Positions 52,535 to 59,984 of a stretch of DNA of 64,000 nt are shown piece by piece. The DNA is taken from assembly GCA_052435735.1 (NCBI GenBank), contig JBQVNB010000016.1, positions 51,804 through 115,803 of the forward strand. Direction: 5' to 3'. The notes below the pieces were generated by a model. The model did not search any database, was not told the DNA's origin, and saw only the letters and a program-made list of their open reading frames with translations. The stretch is from Aliihoeflea sp052435735. GTDB lineage: Bacteria; Pseudomonadota; Alphaproteobacteria; Rhizobiales; Rhizobiaceae. How positions within the stretch are numbered: position 1 is the first letter of the stretch; each line of letters opens with the position of its first letter. Both the position numbers and the translations under genes were made by a program.

Positions 52535-52822
52535 CTATGATCGCCGAACGGCGTTCCCCGCGTGCTTGAAGAGATTTTCAACGGTCCACCGAAACTCGAC
52601 CGTTACGGGATGGCCTTCATTCTCGACGTCGCCCTGATCGGCTCGCGCGGAAACCCGCTCAAACATGCTTGAGAGGTACTTTTCAGGATCTGGAGACCGG
52701 CGCGCGAGATCGCAGAGAATTTCATGCAAGATGTAATTCTGTGCAAGGTTGGCACCCTGCGCGCCCGCGACCGCTTCACCCATGCTCTTAAAGGTCGCCA
52801 GAAAATCATCGTCGTCACGCAT
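52535..52822 (-). CDS. Small unknown protein, only minus-strand gene of the element
   Basis: The 95-residue protein begins MRDDDDFLATFKSMGEAVAGAQGANLAQNYILHEILCDLARRSPD, mostly helical, and is not recognised. A strong Shine-Dalgarno AGGGGG precedes ATG 52822; the longer frame is rejected because it runs through the tRNA-derived repeat. It is convergent with the plus-strand operon (2 bases from the zinc-protein stop) and reads inward from attR. This position, opposite strand at an element end, is typical of independently expressed cargo or a regulator. Confidence 0.65.
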   Translation of the reverse strand: MRDDDDFLATFKSMGEAVAGAQGANLAQNYILHEILCDLARRSPDPEKYLSSMFERVSARADQGDVENEGHPVTVEFRWTVENLFKHAGNAVRRS

Positions 52823-52894
52823 CGCCAAACCCCCTTTTTCGTAAGTGTTGGGCGACTGTGGCACGAATTGCAGACGAAGCAAGCGCGGTCGCCT

Positions 52895-52934
52895 GCCGTA
52901 CCTATGCCGTACCTTTTGGATTTCTGTACCTTTT
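52895..52934. promoter_or_regulatory. Right-end GTACCT arm-type repeats
   Basis: Three direct copies, GCCGTACCTA (52895-52904), GCCGTACCTT (52906-52915) and TGTACCTTTT (52925-52934), lie 29-68 bases inside the right attachment repeat. They match the GCGTACCTA pair near the left end. They probably bind integrase arms or AlpA, and may also form the promoter region of the minus-strand gene. Confidence 0.5.
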
Positions 52935-52962
52935 CCGAACGAACCTAAGTCCTTGGAAAAGT

Positions 52963-53007
52963 TGGCTCCCCGGGCCGGATTCGAACCAGCGACCAACCGG
53001 TTAACAG
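52963..53007. repeat. Right attachment repeat, within functional tRNA-Asn
   Basis: Identical to 42181-42225 over 45 bases. It forms the anticodon-loop-to-CCA half of the intact tRNA-Asn. Integration has therefore rebuilt a full tRNA with an element-supplied 3' half. Confidence 0.92.
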
Positions 53008-53037
53008 CCGGTTGCTCTACCACTGAGCTACCGGGGA
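52963..53037 (-). tRNA. tRNA-Asn (GTT anticodon), integration target
   Basis: A 75-base cloverleaf including CCA on the minus strand. Acceptor TCCCCGG pairs with CCGGGGA, the D-arm is GTAGCTCAGTGGTAGAGC, the anticodon stem ACCGG/CCGGT encloses loop CTGTTAA, and the T-arm contains GGTTCGAATCC. The half from the anticodon loop to CCA is the element's attachment repeat. Confidence 0.96.
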
Positions 53038-53062
53038 ACGATGCTCGTGAGAACGAGCGTGC

Positions 53063-53090
53063 CTATAGCAAACAGTTTTTCGATTTGCAA
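53063..53090 (-). promoter_or_regulatory. Promoter of tRNA-Asn
   Basis: On the minus strand, -35 TTGCAA (53085-53090) and -10 CTATAG (53063-53068) are separated by 16 bases, 26 bases before the tRNA 5' end. A small hairpin (GCTCGT/ACGAGC) lies in the leader. Confidence 0.55.
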
Positions 53091-53249
53091 AGCGCATCGT
53101 GTCGAAAACCGCATGAAAGTTGGATCGAACCGCGTGAAACTGCGTTACGATGCGGAACTTTCGCAGCGGATTTCAGGGCTTAGCCCCGAAACAGCCCCAA
53201 TCTATCCTAGATGAATCGGATCATGACCCAGACCCTCGAGGACGCGCCG

Positions 53250-53510
53250 ATGGCCGAGCCCGATTTCCAGCAGCGCATTTCCCTCTTCGGCCGGACGATC
53301 CCGCTGCCGCAGTCGCGCATGCTGCGGATATCGATCGGCATCTTGCTGGTCATCGGCGGCATTCTCGGTTTCCTGCCGATTCTCGGCTTCTGGATGATCC
53401 CGCTCGGCATCCTCGTTCTGTCCTATGAATTCGCCATGGTGCGCAGATGGCGGCGCCGATCGACCGTCTGGTGGGGCAGCCGCAACGGGAGGCGCGGGCG
53501 CGAACCGTGA
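53250..53510 (+). CDS. Small membrane protein (PGPGW-like)
   Basis: The 86-residue protein has one or two closely spaced membrane helices (MLRISIGILLVIGGILGFLP and GFWMIPLGILVLSYEF) and an Arg-rich C-terminus. The layout resembles the small PGPGW transmembrane family, but the PGPGW motif itself is not exact. GAGG eight bases before ATG 53250 supports this start; ATG 53211 and 53223 would add up to 13 residues. Function unknown. First host gene to the right of the element. Confidence 0.7.
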   Translation: MAEPDFQQRISLFGRTIPLPQSRMLRISIGILLVIGGILGFLPILGFWMIPLGILVLSYEFAMVRRWRRRSTVWWGSRNGRRGREP

Positions 53511-53546
53511 TTGTCCCAGCGGCAGGGGGAAACGGCAACTGGCCTG

Positions 53547-53575
53547 TTGACAGGCGGGCGGGCGCCAACCTAATG
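53547..53575 (+). promoter_or_regulatory. Candidate promoter of tRNA-Cys
   Basis: A perfect -35 TTGACA (53547-53552), 17-base spacer and weak -10 CTAATG (53570-53575), ending 25 bases before the tRNA. Confidence 0.45.
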
Positions 53576-53600
53576 GAGCCCCAGGGCTCGACGCCCGGAT

Positions 53601-53674
53601 GGCCTCGTGGCGGAGTGGTTACGCAGAGGACTGCAAATCCTTGCACCCCGGTTCGATTCCGGGCGAGGCCTCCA
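53601..53674 (+). tRNA. tRNA-Cys (GCA anticodon)
   Basis: A 74-base cloverleaf with encoded CCA. Acceptor GGCCTCG pairs with CGAGGCC, the anticodon stem AGGA/TCCT encloses a loop with TGCAAA, and the T-arm is CCCGG/CCGGG with TTCGATT. Confidence 0.95.
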
Positions 53675-53754
53675 CTGGTGCTCCACAGACGCGCCGCAAG
53701 GTGTCGGCATGGGGCGCCGCAGGCGAGGCGGCATTTAGCGCGGGCAGGGCGACC

Positions 53755-54429
53755 ATGACTTCCGATTATGCAGTGCAGCGACGCAAGATGGTCGACGGCC
53801 AGTTGCGGACCACAGACGTCTCGGACATCGCCGTTCTCGATGCGATGTCGAGCGTCGCGCGCGAGGAATTCGTTCCCGGTCGGCGCAAGGCCCTCGCCTA
53901 TATCGACGAAGATATCGAGATCGCGCCGGCCCGCAAGGATGCGGCTGCGCGCTATCTCATGGAACCTTCGCCCTTCGGCAAGCTGCTGCAGCTCGCCGAA
54001 ATCCGGTCGAGCGACTTCATCCTCGATGTGGGGACGGGAACCGGCTATTCGGCCGCCATTCTGTCGCAGCTCGGCAGCTCGGTCATCGGCCTGGAAAGCG
54101 ATCCGGACCTGGCCGCTTCCGCGACCGACACGCTCAGCCGCCTCGGCTTCGACAATGTCGCCGTCGTGGAAGGGCCGCTCGGCGAGGGATATCCGTCCGA
54201 GGCGCCGTTCGACGTCATCGTCATCGAAGGCGCCGTCGACGAGGTGCCTGCCTCGCTTCTCGACCAGTTGAAGGATGGCGGGCGTCTGGTGGCGGTGATT
54301 GGACAGGGCAATGCCGGCAAGGCGACCCTGTTTTTGAAGGAAAACGGCAATCTCGCGTCGCGTCGCGCCTTCAATTGCGCCATCCGGCCGCTTGCCGCCT
54401 TTCTCCAGCTGCCGTCGTTCCAGTTCTGA
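53755..54429 (+). CDS. Protein-L-isoaspartate O-methyltransferase family protein
   Basis: The 224-residue SAM methyltransferase resembles Pcm: a helical N-terminus with MVDGQLRTTDVSDIAVLDAMSSVAREEFVP, then motif I LDVGTGTGYSAAIL (about 84-97) and post-I VIGLESDPDLAASA. Repair of isoaspartyl residues is the family role, but this alphaproteobacterial subgroup next to tolC is poorly characterised and may have another substrate. AGGG before ATG 53755 decides the start; upstream sequence is tRNA-Cys. It precedes tolC by 178 bases. Confidence 0.88.
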   Translation: MTSDYAVQRRKMVDGQLRTTDVSDIAVLDAMSSVAREEFVPGRRKALAYIDEDIEIAPARKDAAARYLMEPSPFGKLLQLAEIRSSDFILDVGTGTGYSAAILSQLGSSVIGLESDPDLAASATDTLSRLGFDNVAVVEGPLGEGYPSEAPFDVIVIEGAVDEVPASLLDQLKDGGRLVAVIGQGNAGKATLFLKENGNLASRRAFNCAIRPLAAFLQLPSFQF

Positions 54430-54607
54430 GTGTTCGATTTTGGGGCGCGTCCTGTTACCGATCTGCAACCTATCGGCAGGAATTATTCGCTATCGTCTAA
54501 TGTGTGCTGCTGGCGTGCCGTGTCGAATCGGGTATGCCGGAGCGGTCATGCGCGGCTCCTAACCGTTTGCCGCGGAATGGCGCGCATGTTGAAGAGGGTG
54601 GTTTTTC

Positions 54608-55993
54608 GTGTCCACATTTCGTCGATTTCTGTTTTCCGCTGCTCTCGCATCCTCGGCACTGATCGCCGTCGCTCCGGCCCATTCGGAGACGATCCTCGGC
54701 GCGCTGGCCAAGGCGTATGAGAACAATGCCAGCCTGAATTCGGCGCGTGCCGGCGTTCGCGTCACCGACGAAACGGTGCCGATCGCCAAGTCCGGCTGGC
54801 GTCCGACCGTCGGCGGCAGCGGCCAGATCAACTACCAGACCCAGTCCGGCACCGATATCTTCACCGGTTCGTTCGGCGTCTCCATCCAGCAGTCGCTGTT
54901 CGATGGTTTCCAGACCACGAACAATGTGCGCTCGGCGGAAGCCAATGTGCGCGCGGCGCAGCAGAGCCTGCGCAACACCGAACAGAACATTCTGTTCAAC
55001 GCCGCCAGTGCCTATATGGACATCATCCGCGATCGCCAGATCGCCTCGCTTCAGGAGCGCAACCTCGCCTTCCTCGGCGAGCAGGTCCGCGCGGCGAATT
55101 CCCGTTTCGAAGTCGGCGAGGGCACACGCACGGACGTCGCGCAGGCCGATGCCAGCCGGGCCGCCGCAATCGCGCAGCTTGCCGCCGCCCGCGCGCAGGT
55201 CCAGGCCAGCGGCGCGCTCTACCGGCAGATCGTGGGGCAGGACCCCTCGAACCTTTCGGCTGCGGGGCCGCTGACCAATCTCCTGCCTCCGAGCCTCGAT
55301 GCGGCCTATACGCTTGCCGCCGCACAGCATCCCGCCATCCTTGCCACCCAGCATCTCGTCGATGCGGCCGGCTTCTCGGTCAAGTCCGCTGAAGGCGCCC
55401 TACTTCCTTCGGTGACGGCTTCGGCCGGCGTATCCTCGACCTATACCGACCGCCAGGTGTCGGGCCTGCCGGGCGTGGGCCTCTCGTCCGGTTCGGAAAC
55501 GACGAATTCGGCCAATGTCGGCATCAACCTGACGATCCCGATCTATCAGGGCGGGCGCGTTTCGGGTCTGGTGCGCCAGTCGAAGGAGCAGCTCGGACAG
55601 GCGCGGATCGAAGTCGACGTGACGCGCGATCAGGTTCGCCAGGCCGTGACGGCCGCGTGGACGCAATATGTCGCGGCGCGTGAGGTGTCCTCCGCCAACC
55701 GCCAGCTCGCCTCGGCCGCACAGCTCGCGCTCAACGGCGTCAGCGAGGAGCGCAATGTCGGCCAGCGCACGACGCTCGACGTCCTCAATGCCCAGGCCGA
55801 CGTCATCAACGCGCAGATCAATCTGGCGAGCTCCGAACGCGATGTCGTGGTGGCAAGCTACGCGATCCTGTCGGCAGCCGGGCGCCTGACGGCCTCCAAT
55901 CTGGGCCTCGCCGTCACGATCCATCAGCCCGAAGAGCACTACGATGCCGTCAAGGACAAGTGGTACGGCACGCGTACGCCGGACGGCCGCTGA
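54608..55993 (+). CDS. tolC: TolC family outer membrane efflux/secretion protein
   Basis: The 461-residue protein starts with GTG and has a signal peptide (about 1-25, ending APAHS). Two OEP repeats follow (about 30-220 and 245-430) with long helices and the second repeat's NLTIPIYQGGRVSGLVRQSKEQL. It forms the trimeric exit duct for RND efflux pumps and type I secretion. Inner-membrane partners are not adjacent. The pcm-like, tolC, popZ and valS order is common in Hyphomicrobiales. Confidence 0.95.
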   Translation: MSTFRRFLFSAALASSALIAVAPAHSETILGALAKAYENNASLNSARAGVRVTDETVPIAKSGWRPTVGGSGQINYQTQSGTDIFTGSFGVSIQQSLFDGFQTTNNVRSAEANVRAAQQSLRNTEQNILFNAASAYMDIIRDRQIASLQERNLAFLGEQVRAANSRFEVGEGTRTDVAQADASRAAAIAQLAAARAQVQASGALYRQIVGQDPSNLSAAGPLTNLLPPSLDAAYTLAAAQHPAILATQHLVDAAGFSVKSAEGALLPSVTASAGVSSTYTDRQVSGLPGVGLSSGSETTNSANVGINLTIPIYQGGRVSGLVRQSKEQLGQARIEVDVTRDQVRQAVTAAWTQYVAAREVSSANRQLASAAQLALNGVSEERNVGQRTTLDVLNAQADVINAQINLASSERDVVVASYAILSAAGRLTASNLGLAVTIHQPEEHYDAVKDKWYGTRTPDGR

Positions 55994-56144
55994 CCTTTCC
56001 GTTTAGAATCAAAGCTGTGTAAAGCTTCGTGATCGGGCCCCGGGGGATTCTCTCTGCCGGGGCTTGTCGCTAATCTACCTGTGATTCGACGCCACAATAT
56101 CTGGCGTGATCGGCGTGAAACGGCCGAAAGGCACGGGGCGAGCA

Positions 56145-56843
56145 ATGGCACAGGCGTCTTCAGCACAGCGTGAACCCTCGATGGAGGAAATCCTTGCATC
56201 GATCCGGCGGATCATCGAGGACAGCGACACGGTCAAGAAGCCGTCGGCCTTCGATCGACGTGCGCCCTCGCGCCTTGAGGGCGATGAAGACGACGATCCG
56301 GCGTTCGAGCCTGCCAATTCCGATGTCGTCTCGTTCCTGCGTCCGGCCGATCTTGCCGAGCGGGAATCAGCGGATCGCGACCAGGCGGTAGCTGCGACAT
56401 CGGCACCCTCCGACGAACCTGAAGTGCCGGAAGTTCAGGCCGATCCGGCGCCGATGACGGCCGGTAAGGAGGTTTTCGGCGAGACGGAAACATTCGAACT
56501 GCCCGACGACTTCGCCGCCGAGTTCGAGGAATTGCAGGCTGCGCTCGAGCAGGACGCGCATGCGCGGGACGATGCGGCCCATGAAGCGCCGCCCCCACCG
56601 GAGCCGATCGCCGAAGTCGGCAGTGCGCCCATTCTGTCCGAAAACACCGGCCGGCAGGTCGCGGCTTCGTTCGGGGAACTGACGGATGCCTTCGCAGCGA
56701 GCCGTCGCAAGAGCTTCGACGAGATGGCCGAGGACATGCTTCGGCCGATGCTGCAGGAATGGCTCGACGACAATCTGCCGACGCTGGTCGAGCGGTTGGT
56801 GCGCGAAGAAATCGAGCGCGTGGCACGCGGCGGGTCCCGCTAA
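56145..56843 (+). CDS. popZ: Pole-organizing protein PopZ (DUF2497)
   Basis: The 232-residue protein has the PopZ architecture. The N-terminal client-binding helix is REPSMEEILASIRRIIED (about 8-25). The middle is long, disordered and Asp/Glu/Pro-rich (about 35-170). The C-terminal oligomerisation helices are MAEDMLRPMLQEWLDDN and LPTLVERLVREEIERV. PopZ forms the polar network that tethers ParB-parS and recruits cell-cycle factors. Start 56145 follows GGGGCGAG; upstream extension rejected. Confidence 0.92.
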   Translation: MAQASSAQREPSMEEILASIRRIIEDSDTVKKPSAFDRRAPSRLEGDEDDDPAFEPANSDVVSFLRPADLAERESADRDQAVAATSAPSDEPEVPEVQADPAPMTAGKEVFGETETFELPDDFAAEFEELQAALEQDAHARDDAAHEAPPPPEPIAEVGSAPILSENTGRQVAASFGELTDAFAASRRKSFDEMAEDMLRPMLQEWLDDNLPTLVERLVREEIERVARGGSR

Positions 56844-56925
56844 GGGGCTCTCCTCGCAGTTGACTTGGCTTTGGCCTTCCGGTTTACCGTCCGCACGAAA
56901 CGCCTGAACGAGCGGACAATTTCCC

Positions 56926-59820
56926 ATGCTTGAGAAGACCTACGACGCCAAAGCCGTCGAGCCGAAGATCGCCAGCCTGTGGGAGGAGGAAGACGCCTTC
57001 CGCGCCGGCGCCGGCTCCAAACCGGGCGCCGAAGCCTTCACCATCGTCATTCCGCCGCCGAACGTGACCGGCTCGCTCCACATGGGGCACGCGCTCAACA
57101 ACACGCTGCAGGACATTCTCGTCCGCTTCGAGCGCATGCGCGGCAAAAACGTCCTGTGGCAGCCGGGCATGGACCATGCCGGCATCGCGACGCAGATGGT
57201 CGTGGAGCGTCAGCTTGCCGAAAGCGGGCTGCAGCGCCGGGACATGGACCGCGACGAATTCGTTTCGCGCGTGTGGTCGTGGAAGGAGCAATCCGGCGGC
57301 TCCATCCTGCACCAGTTGAAGCGTCTCGGTGCATCGTGTGACTGGGCGCGCGAGCGCTTCACCATGGATGAGGGCCTGTCGAAGGCCGTCATCGAGGTCT
57401 TCGTCACGCTCTACAAGCAGGGGCTGATCTATCGCGGCAAGCGACTGGTCAACTGGGACCCGAAATTCGAGACCGCGATTTCCGACCTCGAAGTCGAGAA
57501 CCGCGATGTCGACGGCCATATGTGGCATTTCAAATACCCGCTGGCCGGCGGCGAGACCTATGAATATGTCGAGAAGGACGCGGACGGGAACGTCGTCCTG
57601 CGCGAGACGCGCGACTACATCTCGATCGCCACGACGCGGCCGGAAACGATGCTGGGCGACGGCGCGGTGGCGGTCCATCCCGACGATGAGCGCTATGCGC
57701 CGATCGTCGGCAAATTGTGCGAGATTCCGGTCGGGCCGAAAGAGCACCGCCGCCTGATCCCGATCATCACCGACGAATACCCTGACCCGACCTTTGGTTC
57801 GGGCGCGGTGAAGATCACCGGCGCGCACGACTTCAACGACTATCAGGTCGCCAAGCGCAACGACATTCCGCTTTACCGGCTGATGGACCTGACGGCGTCG
57901 ATGCGCGCCGACGGCGAGAACTATGCGACCTGCGCCGCGCAGGCCGCCGAGATCGTTCGTTCCGGCCGCCTGCCGGACGAGACGACGGTGGACGAGATCA
58001 ACCTCGTTCCGGATGAATATCGCGGGCTCGACCGCTACGAAGCACGTGAGCGGATCGTCGCGCAGATAAACGCCGACGGCCTTGCCGTTATGACGAGCGA
58101 CGCGGAGGGAAACGCCGTCCCGCTCGTCGACAGCCGCAAGGTCACGCAGCCTTTCGGCGACCGTTCGGGCGTCGTCATCGAGCCGATGCTGACGGACCAG
58201 TGGTTCGCCGACGCCAAGACGCTTGCCGAGCCCGCCATTGAGGCAGTTCGCGACGGCCGGACGAAGTTCGTCCCGAAGAACTGGGAAAAGACCTATTTCG
58301 ACTGGATGGAGAACATCCAGCCCAGGTGCGTCTCGCGCCAGCTCTGGTGGGGTCACCAGATTCCGGCATGGTACGGACCGGACGGCACCGTCTTCGTCGA
58401 GAAGGACGAGGAACTGGCGCTGGAAGCGGCAATCCAGCATTACATCGCCCATGAGGGGCCGTGGAAGGCCTGGGTCGAGGACAAGCTGGAGAATTATCTG
58501 CCGGGCGATATCCTGACCCGCGACGAGGACGTGCTCGACACGTGGTTCTCCTCCGCGCTCTGGCCGTTCTCGACGCTCGGCTGGCCGGACAAGACGCCGG
58601 ATCTCAAGACCTACTACCAGACCGACGTTCTGGTGACGGGCTTCGACATCATTTTCTTCTGGGTTGCCCGGATGATGATGATGGGTCTTCACTTCATGGA
58701 TGAGGAACCGTTCCACACGGTCTACGTCCATGCGCTCGTTCGTGACAAGAACGGCGCCAAGATGTCGAAGTCGAAGGGCAACGTCATCGACCCGCTCGAC
58801 CTGATCGAGGAATACGGCGCCGACGCGCTGCGCTTCACGCTCGCGATCATGGCCGCGCAGGGGCGCGACGTGCGCCTCGATCCGGCCCGCGTCGCCGGCT
58901 ACCGGAATTTCGGAACCAAGCTCTGGAACGCGACGCGCTTCGCCGAAATGAACGGTGCGGCGCTCGATCCGGACTTTTCGCCGGACGATGCGAAGCTGAC
59001 GGTCAACCGCTGGATTCTGACCGAACTTTCGCGCGCGACCGAGGCGGTCACCGACGGCATCACCTCCTACCGGTTCAACGAGGCGTCGGCGGCGGCCTAC
59101 CGCTTCGTCTGGAACCAGGTCTGTGACTGGTATCTGGAACTCCTGAAGCCGGTCTTCATGGGCGAGGACGAGGCGGCGAAGGCGGAGAGCCAGAAGGTCG
59201 CGGCTTACGTCCTGTCGCAGACTTACAAGCTGCTCCACCCCTTCATGCCCTACATGACGGAAGAGCTCTGGGCGCATACGGCAGCGCGCGAAACGCTGCT
59301 CTGCCATGCCGACTGGCCGAAGCCGGATTTCGAGGATGCCGACGCTGCAGCCGAAATCAACTGGCTGATCGACATCGTCTCCGGCATCCGCTCGGTGCGG
59401 TCGGAAATGAACGTGCCTCCGGCCGCGATCGCGCCGCTGGTGATCGTCGGCGGCAATGCGGCCACGCGCGAGCGGATCGGCCGGCACGAGCCGGCGATCC
59501 GGCGCCTGGCGCGAGTCGGCGACATCGGCTTTGCTTCGGAAGCGCCGAAGGGCGCAGCGCAGATCGTCGTCGGCGAGGCGACGGCATGCCTGCCGCTCGG
59601 CGATCTGATCGACCTTCAGGCGGAAGCCGCCCGGCTTTCCAAGGAGATCACCAAGCTGAACGGCGAGGCGCAGCGGATCGAGAAGAAGCTTTCCAACGAA
59701 AAGTTCGTCGCCAACGCGCCGGACGAGATCGTTGCGGCGGAGCGCGAAAAGCTTGCCGAATTCAGGCAAGCCAAGACGAAGTTGGAAAGCGCCCTTGCGC
59801 GGGTTCGTGACGCTGCCTAG
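56926..59820 (+). CDS. valS: Valyl-tRNA synthetase
   Basis: The 964-residue class I synthetase charges tRNA-Val and edits mis-activated Thr. Motifs: PPPNVTGSLHMGHALNNT (HIGH-type) near residue 45, the editing domain with TTRPETMLGD and TFGSGAVKITGAHDFND, KMSKSKGNVIDPLD (about 622), and a C-terminal coiled-coil arm (about 890-964). The plus-strand gene is followed by a hairpin whose T run is on the opposite strand. Confidence 0.98.
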   Translation: MLEKTYDAKAVEPKIASLWEEEDAFRAGAGSKPGAEAFTIVIPPPNVTGSLHMGHALNNTLQDILVRFERMRGKNVLWQPGMDHAGIATQMVVERQLAESGLQRRDMDRDEFVSRVWSWKEQSGGSILHQLKRLGASCDWARERFTMDEGLSKAVIEVFVTLYKQGLIYRGKRLVNWDPKFETAISDLEVENRDVDGHMWHFKYPLAGGETYEYVEKDADGNVVLRETRDYISIATTRPETMLGDGAVAVHPDDERYAPIVGKLCEIPVGPKEHRRLIPIITDEYPDPTFGSGAVKITGAHDFNDYQVAKRNDIPLYRLMDLTASMRADGENYATCAAQAAEIVRSGRLPDETTVDEINLVPDEYRGLDRYEARERIVAQINADGLAVMTSDAEGNAVPLVDSRKVTQPFGDRSGVVIEPMLTDQWFADAKTLAEPAIEAVRDGRTKFVPKNWEKTYFDWMENIQPRCVSRQLWWGHQIPAWYGPDGTVFVEKDEELALEAAIQHYIAHEGPWKAWVEDKLENYLPGDILTRDEDVLDTWFSSALWPFSTLGWPDKTPDLKTYYQTDVLVTGFDIIFFWVARMMMMGLHFMDEEPFHTVYVHALVRDKNGAKMSKSKGNVIDPLDLIEEYGADALRFTLAIMAAQGRDVRLDPARVAGYRNFGTKLWNATRFAEMNGAALDPDFSPDDAKLTVNRWILTELSRATEAVTDGITSYRFNEASAAAYRFVWNQVCDWYLELLKPVFMGEDEAAKAESQKVAAYVLSQTYKLLHPFMPYMTEELWAHTAARETLLCHADWPKPDFEDADAAAEINWLIDIVSGIRSVRSEMNVPPAAIAPLVIVGGNAATRERIGRHEPAIRRLARVGDIGFASEAPKGAAQIVVGEATACLPLGDLIDLQAEAARLSKEITKLNGEAQRIEKKLSNEKFVANAPDEIVAAEREKLAEFRQAKTKLESALARVRDAA

Positions 59821-59838
59821 CTGACTGGCAAATAAAAC

Positions 59839-59865
59839 GCGCGCGGCATCTTGTATGTCGCGCGC
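59839..59865 (-). terminator. Strong hairpin with minus-strand T run between valS and the TerC gene
   Basis: An 11-bp stem (GCGCGCGGCAT with ATGTCGCGCGC, one G-T pair) with a 5-base loop. The T-rich tail (TTTTATTT) is on the minus strand, although both neighbouring genes are plus. It may stop antisense transcription, end a small minus-strand RNA or simply fold at the end of valS mRNA. Confidence 0.5.
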
Positions 59866-59984
59866 ACTAGGCGCATTTTCTGCCTCGTCACACGGGCCGG
59901 GCCCCTCTGGCAGGCGAGGCGTCGCCTGCGATGTCGGACCGATCGACGACGCGCCGACGCAGCGCTACCCGAAAACCCAAAATC

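Larger units (their letters stand above)
42181..53007. mobile_element. Integrated capsid-forming phage-satellite-like element in tRNA-Asn
   Basis: The element is bounded by a perfect 45-bp direct repeat (42181-42225 and 52963-53007) equal to the 3' part of tRNA-Asn, from anticodon loop to CCA. Unit length is 10,782 bp. Content in order: tyrosine integrase, unknown gene, AlpA-like regulator, three small genes, DUF1376 protein (order partly interleaved), head-tail adaptor, connector, TerL, HNH nuclease, capsid, protease, portal, two Cys4 zinc-module proteins and one minus-strand gene. No tail, lysis, small terminase or cI-like repressor was recognised. The gene set resembles cfPICI satellites. 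All frames are open and tightly packed, arguing against a decayed prophage. Confidence 0.85.

Noticed and set aside
42181..53007. Gene transfer agent cluster
   Set aside because: Alphaproteobacterial GTAs carry tail and baseplate genes and no integrase or attachment repeats; this element has an integrase and a perfect tRNA-derived duplication.
56884..59769. A 961-codon minus-strand open frame opposite valS, with similar long frames opposite PBP1A (18219-21125) and sufBC (32625-35231)
   Set aside because: High third-position GC keeps antisense frames open; the sense genes carry full family motifs and the antisense products do not resemble proteins.
59866..59984. A yybP-ykoY manganese riboswitch before the TerC-family gene
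   Set aside because: The family and position invited this, but I could not find the conserved core of that riboswitch in the short leader.
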